From Treponema sp. (GTDB taxonomy: Bacteria > Spirochaetota > Spirochaetia > Treponematales > Breznakiellaceae): a stretch of DNA of 6,846 nt. The notes under the pieces were generated by a model. The model saw nothing but the letters and a program-made list of their open reading frames with translations. It was not told where the DNA came from and searched no databases. The stretch spans positions 1-6,846 of the forward strand of contig JAISJS010000266.1 in assembly GCA_031261385.1 (NCBI GenBank). The letters are read 5' to 3'. Every line of letters starts with the position of its first letter. The first letter of the stretch is position 1. Shown here piece after piece: positions 1 to 5,970 of this stretch. The position numbers and the translations under genes were made by a program.

Positions 1-263
1 TTGTGCCCGCCCGGCGCCTGCCCGCCTGAAAGGATTACCCCGACTTTGAGCTCCCGGCTTATTTTGTCGTTTTTTCCGGTCACAAAAGTTGCCAGGGGCT
101 TGCCGTAGGTGCTTTTAAACAGGGCCCGCAGGTCCCCCTGATCTCCGATAGACTCCGTAGGGGCTCCCAATTCAATCGCTATATCGGCAACCGCCCCTGA
201 TATACCGGCGGGAAGTTTTGGTTTATATGCATAACGGGTCTTCTGTAAAACGGAAATATCCAT
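1..263 (-). CDS. pfp: Pyrophosphate-dependent phosphofructokinase, N-terminal part (runs off left edge)
   Basis: Cytoplasmic glycolytic enzyme that phosphorylates fructose 6-phosphate with PPi instead of ATP, reversibly. Only the first 87 residues are in the window. They begin MDISVLQKTR and end with KVGVILSGGQAPGGH (residues 73-87), the glycine-rich phosphate-binding motif of the long PPi-PFK family known from spirochetes and plant beta subunits. About 70 residues precede that motif, as expected for the long (roughly 550 aa) form rather than the short ATP-PFK, where the glycine motif is near residue 10. The ATG at 263 has a good ribosome binding site (AAGGAGAG about 5 nt upstream). It lies 62 nt downstream of pyrH on the same strand, but a promoter sits in that gap, so it is probably its own transcription unit. 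Identity is confident from the motif and N-terminal extension; the substrate-discriminating residues are off the window. Confidence 0.9.
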   Translation of the reverse strand, partial: MDISVLQKTRYAYKPKLPAGISGAVADIAIELGAPTESIGDQGDLRALFKSTYGKPLATFVTGKNDKISRELKVGVILSGGQAPGGH

Positions 264-292
264 TCCTCTCTCCTTGAACGGTGTAATGATGT

Positions 293-321
293 ATTGTATC
301 GAAAAAAGGACGTATTGAAAA
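293..321 (-). promoter_or_regulatory. Sigma-70-type promoter for pfp
   Basis: On the minus strand, TTTTCA (321-316, 4 of 6 to the -35 consensus) and TACAAT (298-293, 5 of 6 to the -10 consensus) are separated by exactly 17 nt. The predicted start is near 286, giving a leader of about 20 nt that contains the AAGGAG ribosome binding site. It lies entirely in the pyrH-pfp gap. This is prediction by eye. Confidence 0.6.
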
Positions 322-325
322 GAGA

Positions 326-1009
326 CTATCCTATCACCGTTCCCAAAAAGTTTTCTCCGTTAAGCAGTTTTTTGAGGTTGGGGAGGTCTTTTCCCGCCGC
401 GCAGATCACTTTAAGGCCTATCTTTGCCGCGTGACGGCTTGCCACGGGGTCAAAGGGGACGTTTTTGCCGGGGACCCATTCATCCCCCACAAGGGCGCGG
501 AAATCCGCCCAGGATATTTTGTCGATGGGTCTGGCATCGGGATTTTTTTTTGGGTCGTCGGTGTAGACCTGCGCAATATTGGAAAGGTTGATCACTTCTT
601 TTGCTTCAAAGCGTTCCGCGAGGAGCACCGCGTCATAGTCCGAGGAAAAACCCGGTTTCCAGCCCGATGCAACAAGAACCCTGCCCACCATGGGCTCCAC
701 CTGAGTCGGGTCGGTGATAACCTCCTGGCGGCAGGCGTCTCCCATCACTGCCTTGATAAGCTGGGCGTTGAGCCGGGTTGCCATGATCCCTATCCAGTCC
801 GCTTCATCATTGATTGCCGTCCCTGCGGTATTCCGGTACGCCGTCTGCCATGCACGGGCCGGCCCGCCGCCGCCGGTCACAAAAATGAAGCGCCGTTTTT
901 CATCGGCCTTTAGTAAGTCCCGGATAAGGGCAACAAAGTCCCTTAAAAAACCCTCGTCCACCCCATCGGGCGCAATTATCGAGCCGCCGAGTGATATAAC
1001 CGTTACCAT
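326..1009 (-). CDS. pyrH: UMP kinase, archaeal/spirochetal subfamily
   Basis: Converts UMP plus ATP to UDP in the cytoplasm, feeding UTP and CTP synthesis. It belongs to the amino-acid-kinase fold. The 227 residues show SLGGS (6-10) for phosphate binding, TGGGGPAR (45-52), the DWIGIMATRLNAQL helix (71-84) typical of the archaeal-type family, a GWKPGFSSDYDAVLLAE segment (116-132), the nucleotide-binding NLSNIAQVYTDDPKKNPDA stretch (141-159) and PFDPVAS (185-191). Length matches the archaeal type (about 225 aa) rather than the ordinary bacterial hexameric PyrH (about 240 aa). The ATG at 1009 is the only sensible start, since an in-frame TAG lies seven codons upstream. Its ribosome binding site is poor: AGAGG is 15 nt away, with a small hairpin between. 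It follows the lipoprotein gene by 37 nt, so it is probably the last gene of the cysS-sigma operon. Confidence 0.92.
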   Translation of the reverse strand: MVTVISLGGSIIAPDGVDEGFLRDFVALIRDLLKADEKRRFIFVTGGGGPARAWQTAYRNTAGTAINDEADWIGIMATRLNAQLIKAVMGDACRQEVITDPTQVEPMVGRVLVASGWKPGFSSDYDAVLLAERFEAKEVINLSNIAQVYTDDPKKNPDARPIDKISWADFRALVGDEWVPGKNVPFDPVASRHAAKIGLKVICAAGKDLPNLKKLLNGENFLGTVIG

Positions 1010-1012
1010 GCA

Positions 1013-1026
1013 GGCAGTATACCGCC
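1013..1026 (-). promoter_or_regulatory. Short hairpin just upstream of the pyrH start codon
   Basis: On the minus strand GGCGGTATACTGCC can fold in RNA into a 5-bp stem (four Watson-Crick pairs and one G-U) with a UAUA loop, ending 3 nt before the pyrH ATG. The weak AGAGG ribosome binding site (1029-1025) overlaps the foot of its 5' arm. Folding would either hide this site or bring it nearer the ATG. The near-palindrome is seen directly; any regulatory role is inferred and chance is possible. Confidence 0.3.
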
Positions 1027-1046
1027 TCTATCCGGATTTAGCAATG

Positions 1047-2693
1047 CTATTGCGCATATATGCCGGTAACGGTGATGTCGCCCCAGAGGCTGGAATAGGA
1101 TTCCAGGCCGCCGACGACTTCCTCCCACAAATTTTGCAGGGCGTAAGATCGGGTGTGCGCCGTTGAGCGGCCCCGGCTGTCCATCTGGGAAAGATTTGCC
1201 TGACCGCGGGAGAAGGTGATCCGCTGGCTGTCGAGGTTGCCAAAGTAGAAACTGGCCCGATCCTGCCGCAGGTAGAAAGCGTCCGGCGCCGCTCCCGCTC
1301 CAAGGGCCGCATCGGCAGGTACCCAGCCGAATCCGTCAATCCAGAATTCAACCCAGTAATGACGGCTGGTTTGGCGGGCGCGGTTTACCAGAACCCCCGA
1401 GACGGGAAGGCACGGAACTCCTGCGGCGCGGGCAAGGGCGCAGAAAAGCAGGGAGGCCATGTATGGATCGGCCCGCTGTTCTTCCAGGGCCTCAATGGCC
1501 CCGCCTGACAGGGGGAGCGCCTGGATATTGCCTTCGGTGATAAGCCATTCATAAATTCGCTGTGCCTTGATATACGGATTTGTCTCCCGGCCGGTAATCG
1601 CGGCGGCCTTTTCCTTAACCCGCTGATCAGAAGAAGGGATGAGAGAATCGCTTTGGGTAAACAGGGTTATGGGGCTGTTTGCATTCTGCTTTATGGATTG
1701 AGGCCGTATATTGGTTTCGACGGCGTAGGTTTCAACCTGATAAGAAAAGTTTATGTTTGTCCGGGAATGGGATGAAAGGTTGGTAAGCTGATACAGGACG
1801 GTCCCCTGGTAATCTTCCACAAAGGGTTCCATGCTTCGGGACAGAAGTTCAATATTCCGCTGGGATGCGGAACTTACCGGTTTGGGAACCCAGAGGTACA
1901 GGGTATTCGGGTTCTCCGCTTCATTGGCCTGTATGTTCACCGAATAGGAGATCGTGTAATTTCGCTTGTCCCGGAAAAGTTTGGTCCCCGGTTTTCCTGA
2001 AACTTCAAAATAGAAGGGCCGTGAACTGCCCCGGATGGTTTTGACCTCAAGGTTTCCGCTGACGGCGCCATCGGGAAGCCGCACCCGTATTTCCCGGTCG
2101 CTCCACAGTTCGTAGCCAAATTCGGCCTCAAAAACCTCCACGGCGCCGGGGGTGTTTGCCTCCGCCGGGGCAGAAGGCGGGGTTTCCGCATCCCAGGAAA
2201 ACCAGACCCCGCTCCGCTCACGGGAATTGCCGAAGCCGCTCCCCGTAATACTGATCAGGGCCCCTATGGCGCCGGTTGCAGGGCTTACCGCATCGATCCG
2301 GGGACTTAGGCCCACATCCGTTCCCAGTATCGGCTGGGGGATCGCCGCCTGGTTTGAGAAAAGGGCGCCATTGCTTTTTTTTCCGCCAACGCAGACATAG
2401 ACAAGCCCCGATTCTCCGAACTCAGGCGCCCTGACCCGTATTTGGTCATCGTTCCAGGCAAGATATGAAGAACTTGTTGGGGCAATTCCGGCGATGGTGA
2501 CATAGGACTCGTTTCGTTCCGCGCCGAAATTTTTCCCCTGTATGGTGAGGACTTCCCCCATCATTCCTATCTTTGGATTGATAAAACTGATGGCAGGTTT
2601 TTTATCGCCGCAGGAAACAAGAAAAAACAGCACAAGAAATGCGAAAAGAAAATATTGTGCAGATGAATTTATTTTTTGATGGAGTGCGGTCAT
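1047..2693 (-). CDS. Lipoprotein with two TIG/IPT domains and a transglutaminase-like domain lacking the usual Cys
   Basis: A 548-residue exported lipoprotein. Residues 14-27 are hydrophobic and end in LVSC, a spirochete-style lipobox with lipidated Cys28. Residues about 32-115 and 131-231 are two immunoglobulin-like TIG/IPT domains (FINPKIGMMGEVLTIQGKNF; VSPATGAIGALISITGSGFG). Residues about 240-350 form a beta-rich linker of the kind preceding transglutaminase cores. Residues about 357-465 are the transglutaminase-like core: ASLLFCALARAAGVP (413-427), then H445 in RHYWVEFWIDGFGW and D461 in VPADAALG. These supply the His and Asp of the triad. The Cys normally four residues before the Ala of the helix is Asp409 here, so peptide-crosslinking or protease activity is doubtful. 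C418 and C428 are in other positions. The start ATG shares one base with the upstream stop (TGATG), implying coupling; its own ribosome binding site (GGAG, 14 nt away) is weak. Placement behind the sigma/anti-sigma pair suggests envelope sensing or surface binding. Substrate unknown. Confidence 0.85.
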   Translation of the reverse strand: MTALHQKINSSAQYFLFAFLVLFFLVSCGDKKPAISFINPKIGMMGEVLTIQGKNFGAERNESYVTIAGIAPTSSSYLAWNDDQIRVRAPEFGESGLVYVCVGGKKSNGALFSNQAAIPQPILGTDVGLSPRIDAVSPATGAIGALISITGSGFGNSRERSGVWFSWDAETPPSAPAEANTPGAVEVFEAEFGYELWSDREIRVRLPDGAVSGNLEVKTIRGSSRPFYFEVSGKPGTKLFRDKRNYTISYSVNIQANEAENPNTLYLWVPKPVSSASQRNIELLSRSMEPFVEDYQGTVLYQLTNLSSHSRTNINFSYQVETYAVETNIRPQSIKQNANSPITLFTQSDSLIPSSDQRVKEKAAAITGRETNPYIKAQRIYEWLITEGNIQALPLSGGAIEALEEQRADPYMASLLFCALARAAGVPCLPVSGVLVNRARQTSRHYWVEFWIDGFGWVPADAALGAGAAPDAFYLRQDRASFYFGNLDSQRITFSRGQANLSQMDSRGRSTAHTRSYALQNLWEEVVGGLESYSSLWGDITVTGIYAQ

Positions 2694-3262
2694 CAGGGAA
2701 GATCAATCTCCGCATTTGCACTTTCCGCGCCCGCAGGCGCTGTATCCACGGTTCCTGCGCCCGCAGACACTGCGCCCGCAGTTCCTGCGGATTCATCGGT
2801 TTTTGAATAGGGCCGCAGTACCAGTTTTATTTCGATGTGAGCGTCTTCTTTTGATTTTGTCTCGCCCAGGGGAAAGAAATAGATCGGTTCATCAAAGCCC
2901 AGGGGAATGGTCTGCATGGTGGTCTGATAGCGGATTCCCTCGCCGGGAACGTCTATCCAAATCTGGCCCTGGGCGACAAGGACATTGCGTCCTTTCCGGC
3001 GGAGATAGGGGGTAAACTGGATCGCCACGACAATATTTGATCCCACAAGTTTCAGCCCCACCGGACGGCCCGAAATGGTGACCCGGGACTCGGCGGAATT
3101 CCATATTTCCGTTTGGTTTTGCTCAACCACCCGCGCCGTAATATCAAACACTACCGCCCGGTCCTTTAATCCGGGGAGCAGTTCCTCAAGGCTCTTTTCC
3201 TGGGCCATAATTGCAGTGGTAAGGAGAAGGAGACTGCCGAATAAGGCCAACCTCGTACTCAT
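2693..3262 (-). CDS. Small exported protein of unknown function with Ala/Gly-rich tail
   Basis: I do not recognise a named family. The 189-residue product starts with a signal peptide: Arg4, a hydrophobic stretch from residue 5 to 18, and a likely signal peptidase I site after AIMA (A20), leaving QEKSLEELL. There is no lipobox Cys, and the whole protein has no Cys, so it should be soluble in the periplasm. Residues about 35-150 look like a beta-rich domain with alternating hydrophobic residues (RAVVFDITARVVEQ; GLKLVGSNIVVAIQF; AHIEIKLVLRPY). Residues 154-186 are a low-complexity Ala/Gly/Ser/Thr tail built from five-residue units. The start overlaps the anti-sigma stop in ATGA, and an AAGGAG ribosome binding site lies 12 nt upstream. 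The stop overlaps the lipoprotein start. Position between anti-sigma and lipoprotein suggests it works with one of them, possibly as a signal-relay or envelope partner; that is inference. Confidence 0.8.
   Translation of the reverse strand: MSTRLALFGSLLLLTTAIMAQEKSLEELLPGLKDRAVVFDITARVVEQNQTEIWNSAESRVTISGRPVGLKLVGSNIVVAIQFTPYLRRKGRNVLVAQGQIWIDVPGEGIRYQTTMQTIPLGFDEPIYFFPLGETKSKEDAHIEIKLVLRPYSKTDESAGTAGAVSAGAGTVDTAPAGAESANAEIDLP
2727..2789. repeat. Degenerate 15-bp tandem repeat in the exported protein's tail
   Basis: The 10-mer GCGCCCGCAG occurs exactly three times (2727-2736, 2757-2766, 2772-2781), spaced 30 and 15 bp, and GTTCCTGCG occurs twice 30 bp apart (2751-2759, 2781-2789). The 15-bp period equals five codons and keeps the reading frame, giving tail units such as AGAVS, AGAGT and AGAES. 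Length change by slippage would remain in frame. Confidence 0.65.
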
Positions 3263-3861
3263 CGCTGGGTGTTTCTCCTTGAATAATCTGCGGCCTTGAT
3301 GATGGCAGGCTCGCCGGACGTCATAAAGTTTCTGCTTTCGGGAAGGCGGAGGATCACATAATCACCTGAATCCTTGCTCCCCAGATACTGGAGCACCCCG
3401 CTCATATCGGAAACGGGGGCAATGCCCCGCATATCAAGGTTCTCACTTGCCGCTATTGCCGTGTCCCGTGTATCGCTTTCCCCTGCCGGCAGACGGAGCC
3501 AAAGCGCCGCCAGCGCGATTAAGAGGAGCGCCGCTGCCGCTGCGGCGGCGGGGAAGGGCAGGGAGACATTTCTGCGCCAGAAAACGGCAGTTTCAGGATA
3601 CCGGGCGTTACCGGTTTCAGCAAAGCGCTTTCCTTTGGTTTCCGGGTACGTACTACCCGCAGCCTGCAGGTTTTTCCAGACCCGGTCCCGGGCCTGCTGC
3701 AGCGCCGCCTCCGGAAATTCCAGGGAGCGTACCAGCCGGTATGCCGCCAATTTTTCCCGGCACGTTTCACATTGGGCCAGGTGGCTTTCCATCTTTTCCC
3801 TCCAGGGTGAGGGCAATTCCGCATCAAGATAAACCGAAAGAATTTGATGATCAGGGCACAT
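3259..3861 (-). CDS. Anti-sigma factor, zinc-finger (ZAS/zf-HC2) single-pass membrane protein
   Basis: Probable inhibitor of the ECF sigma factor encoded just upstream. With the start at 3861 it is 200 aa. The N-terminus has the ZAS zinc motif: C2 and H5, then H27-x3-C31-x2-C34 (HLAQCETC). A basic linker leads to one transmembrane helix, about residues 103-125, rich in Ala/Leu and flanked by Trp. The C-terminal 75 or so residues would lie in the periplasm and include LQYLGSKDSGDYVILRLPES, with no recognised domain. Start choice: the frame is open to an ATG at 3894, but ATG 3861 has AAGGA at an ideal 8 nt, gives the usual short N-terminus before the zinc motif, and cuts the overlap with the sigma gene to 11 nt. 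ATG 3870 is the second choice. The stop overlaps the next start in ATGA. The family is confident; pairing with this sigma factor is inferred from adjacency. Confidence 0.85.
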   Translation of the reverse strand: MCPDHQILSVYLDAELPSPWREKMESHLAQCETCREKLAAYRLVRSLEFPEAALQQARDRVWKNLQAAGSTYPETKGKRFAETGNARYPETAVFWRRNVSLPFPAAAAAAALLLIALAALWLRLPAGESDTRDTAIAASENLDMRGIAPVSDMSGVLQYLGSKDSGDYVILRLPESRNFMTSGEPAIIKAADYSRRNTQR

Positions 3862-4411
3862 GCTTTTCATCCTTTGTCTTATCCTTCGCCGCATTTGCGG
3901 TCAAGATTCCTTCCAAACGTTCCCGGGCCCTGAATACCCGGACCTTGACGTTCCCCTCGCTGATCCCCAGGGCGCGCCCGATTTCCTTGTAATTCAATTC
4001 TCCGTATTCTTTTAATATCAGCACGATTTTCAAATTTTCAGGCAATTTTTCCAGGGCCATCTGTATTTCCGTCAGGGTCTCTTTTCTGACGAGCAGCCCT
4101 TCCCCGGTTTCTTCGTGCCTGACATCCTCCCGAAACGCCCTTTGATAGGCCTTCCGTTCCCGGTCTTTCCGTTTTGCATAATTCAGCGCCGCATTTTTAA
4201 CTACCCGGATAAGCCAATACTTGGCCTCCTCCGGGTTGGGAAAGACCATGTTTTTTTCATGCAGGCGAAAAAAAGCCTCCTGGCAGAGATCCTCCGCCGC
4301 TTCCTCGCTGCGGGCGATACGGTACGCTACCCTGAAAAGAATTGGGAAAACTGTTTCATATAGCCTGCGGAATCCTCCGTCCGACCGTTCTGCATCTACC
4401 TCTGAAAACAC
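3851..4411 (-). CDS. rpoE: ECF-family RNA polymerase sigma factor (sigma-24/RpoE type)
   Basis: Cytoplasmic sigma subunit that redirects RNA polymerase to a small regulon. With the GTG start at 4411 it is 186 aa, normal for ECF sigmas. Region 2 spans about residues 14-85: FRRLYETVFPILFRVAYRIA, then EDLCQEAFFRLH (40-51, the core-binding D-x-x-Q-E-x-F signature) and the region 2.4-like YWLIRVVKNAALNYAKRK (65-82). Region 4 spans about 120-170: LEKLPENLKIVLILKEYGEL followed by the helix-turn-helix YKEIGRALGISEGNVKVRVFRARERL (141-166). There is no region 3 and no long C-terminal sensor extension. The frame is open back to 4591, inside cysS, but those residues match nothing in the family, and GGGGAG lies 5 nt before the GTG. 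The gene starts 40 nt after cysS and overlaps the anti-sigma gene by 11 nt. No convincing own promoter was seen, so transcription from cysS is likely. Symbol is by family; target genes are unknown. Confidence 0.9.
   Translation of the reverse strand: MFSEVDAERSDGGFRRLYETVFPILFRVAYRIARSEEAAEDLCQEAFFRLHEKNMVFPNPEEAKYWLIRVVKNAALNYAKRKDRERKAYQRAFREDVRHEETGEGLLVRKETLTEIQMALEKLPENLKIVLILKEYGELNYKEIGRALGISEGNVKVRVFRARERLEGILTANAAKDKTKDEKHVP
3870..3875 (-). promoter_or_regulatory. Ribosome binding site deciding the anti-sigma start
   Basis: AAAGGA on the minus strand lies 8 nt before the ATG at 3861 and would sit directly against the ATG at 3870, favouring 3861. It lies inside the 3' end of the sigma gene, so translation of the two is probably linked. 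Confidence 0.6.
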
Positions 4412-4416
4412 CGTGT

Positions 4417-4422
4417 CTCCCC
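4417..4422 (-). promoter_or_regulatory. Ribosome binding site supporting the GTG start of the sigma factor
   Basis: GGGGAG on the minus strand ends 5 nt before the GTG at 4411. It lies in the 40-nt gap after the cysS stop. No comparable site precedes the ATG at 4591, which is inside cysS. Confidence 0.55.
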
Positions 4423-4451
4423 AAATGTTACAAGACAATAGCTGCGGGCGC

Positions 4452-5894
4452 TTATGCTCTCCGCCATACCGTTCCTGCGGGTTTGTCTTCCAGAATAATT
4501 CCCCGCTCCTTAAGGCCCTGCCTGATGGCATCCGCCCGCCCAAAATCCTTTGCTTTTTTTGCCGCGCCCCGTTCGGCGATAAGGCCTTCAATTTCCTTTA
4601 CCAGCGCCGCATCTTCATCGTTTTGAGGGCTGTCATTTTTAAGTCCTTCCTGCAGGCTGAAACTCAATACTCTGTCCATATCGAAAACCGCCGCCAGCGC
4701 TTCCGCGGGATTCACCGTGTTGTCCCGGAGGAGCCCCCAGAGTTCCGCAAGGGCCCGCGGGGTGGAAAGGTCTTCCTCAAGCGCCTTGTTAAAGGCTTCG
4801 ATATAGGCGCCCGCACTTCCAAACCCTGCTTTGCCGGGCAGTAAAACAGCTGCGCCTCCGGCTTTTTCCGCCAGGGCGTTTACTTTTTCCGTAAGGGATT
4901 TCCGGGCATTGCGGGCGCTGTCAAGGCCCTCCCGGGAAAACTGAAGCTGGCTCCGGTAATGGCCTCCAAGGAGGAAATAGCGGTAATCCAGCGCCTGATA
5001 CCCCTCGTCAAGGAGCCGCTGCAGGGTGAGAAACTCCCCGGTGGATTTTGACATCTTCCCCTTGTCCAGAACGAGAAATTCATTGTGAATCCAGTACCGG
5101 ACCCAGGGGCGCCTGCCGGTAGCGGCCTCGCTCTGGGCTATTTCGTTGGTATGGTGAATCGGGATATGGTCGATACCCCCGGCATGAATATCAAACTGTT
5201 CTCCAAGGTACTTGATGCTCATCGCCGAACATTCGATGTGCCAGCCCGGATATCCCCTGCCCCAGGGACTGTCCCATACGAGGGCCTGGTTCTCGAACTT
5301 GCTCTTGGTAAACCACAGGACAAAGTCCCCGGGATTCTGCTTGTTTTCGTCCAGACCGGTACGGGCGCCGGCTTTAAGTTCGTCAAGCCGGAGCAGAGCA
5401 AGCTCCCCGTAACCGGGGACCTTTGTGGTATCAAAATACAGGTTGCCCCCGGCAGAATAGGTACAGCCGTTTGCTTCAATGCGTTTAATCAGGACGATCA
5501 TGTCGGCGACGTGTTCGGTGGCCTTGCAGACCACCGTAGGCCGTTCGATGTTCATCCGCGCAGTGTCATTGAAAAACGCCCTGGTATAAAAATCGGCAAC
5601 CTCAAGGACGCTTTTGCCGCGTTCCTCGGCGCTTTTTACCATTTTGTCGTCGCCGTCGTCGCTGTCCCCGGAGAGATGCCCCACATCGGTGATGTTCATC
5701 ACATGGGTGACTTCAAAACCGGCGCGGCGGAGTGATTTTACAAGCACATCATGGACCACATAGGCCCGGAGGTTTCCGATATGGGCATAGTTGTACACCG
5801 TGGGTCCGCAGCCGTAAAAGCCCACTTTGTTCGGTATGATGGGCTGGAAGCTCTGCAATTTCCGGCCAAGGGTATTATAAAAAGAAAACGACAT
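4452..5894 (-). CDS. cysS: Cysteinyl-tRNA synthetase
   Basis: Class I aminoacyl-tRNA synthetase that charges tRNA-Cys in the cytoplasm. From the ATG at 5894 it is 480 aa, beginning MSFSFYNTLGRKL, as usual for the family (about 460-500). The zinc site is complete: C29 (YGCGPTVYN), C222 (WHIECSAMS), H247 and E251 (IHHTNEIAQ). The HIGH motif is HIGN at 38-41 and KMSKS is 280-284 (DKGKMSKSTGEF). The C-terminal part (about 300-480) is the helical DALR-type and anticodon-binding region. All catalytic signatures are intact. The frame extends upstream to a TTG at 5930, but the added residues do not resemble the family and the ATG is preferred, despite only AGCAGG directly before it. Promoter elements upstream are weak (TTGCTT at 5930-5925 with CATACT at 5909-5904, spacing 15). 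It is the first gene of the likely six-gene operon and is divergent from murB. Confidence 0.97.
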   Translation of the reverse strand: MSFSFYNTLGRKLQSFQPIIPNKVGFYGCGPTVYNYAHIGNLRAYVVHDVLVKSLRRAGFEVTHVMNITDVGHLSGDSDDGDDKMVKSAEERGKSVLEVADFYTRAFFNDTARMNIERPTVVCKATEHVADMIVLIKRIEANGCTYSAGGNLYFDTTKVPGYGELALLRLDELKAGARTGLDENKQNPGDFVLWFTKSKFENQALVWDSPWGRGYPGWHIECSAMSIKYLGEQFDIHAGGIDHIPIHHTNEIAQSEAATGRRPWVRYWIHNEFLVLDKGKMSKSTGEFLTLQRLLDEGYQALDYRYFLLGGHYRSQLQFSREGLDSARNARKSLTEKVNALAEKAGGAAVLLPGKAGFGSAGAYIEAFNKALEEDLSTPRALAELWGLLRDNTVNPAEALAAVFDMDRVLSFSLQEGLKNDSPQNDEDAALVKEIEGLIAERGAAKKAKDFGRADAIRQGLKERGIILEDKPAGTVWRRA

Positions 5895-5935
5895 CCTGCT
5901 TACAGTATGCAAAAACCGGGAAAAAAGCAAGGAGG

Positions 5936-5964
5936 GTGACTGACGCCTTTTTTTCCGGTATCAT
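5936..5964 (+). promoter_or_regulatory. Predicted murB promoter, giving a leaderless or nearly leaderless mRNA
   Basis: GTGACT (5936-5941, 4 of 6 to the -35 consensus) and TATCAT (5959-5964, 5 of 6 to the -10 consensus) are separated by 17 nt. Transcription would start about 6-8 nt after the -10, which is at the murB ATG (5971). In agreement, the bases before the ATG (atatctcc) contain no ribosome binding site. Prediction by eye. Confidence 0.45.
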
Positions 5965-5970
5965 ATCTCC

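Noticed and set aside
264..325. Terminator between pyrH and pfp
   Set aside because: There is a T-rich run (TTTTTT on the minus strand at 307-302) but no GC-rich stem directly before it; the run is the spacer of the pfp promoter.
1937..2221. Overlapping minus-strand open frame of 94 codons within the lipoprotein gene
   Set aside because: Out-of-frame shadow, Arg/Pro-rich translation, and no ribosome binding site noted.
3530..3552. GC-rich self-complementary GCN run
   Set aside because: It is the alanine run of the anti-sigma transmembrane helix; self-complementarity follows from repeated Ala codons, not from a terminator or regulatory hairpin.
4459..4480. GGAACGGTATGG on the minus strand, like an ECF-type -35 element, upstream of the sigma gene (autoregulation)
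   Set aside because: No matching -10 at the expected 16-17 nt; the same GGAACGGT also occurs at the end of pyrH without a -10, so I do not call a promoter.
4412..4591. Sixty-residue N-terminal extension of the sigma factor from the ATG at 4591
   Set aside because: It would lie mostly inside the cysS 3' end, its residues do not fit the ECF family, and the GTG at 4411 has its own ribosome binding site.
5085..5735. Long plus-strand open frame (216 codons) antisense to cysS
   Set aside because: It is a shadow of the GC-rich cysS gene: the opposite strand encodes a complete synthetase with all motifs, and the antisense translation resembles no family.
5895..5930. Twelve-residue N-terminal extension of CysS from a TTG at 5930
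   Set aside because: TTG start without a ribosome binding site; the ATG at 5894 gives the expected N-terminus.
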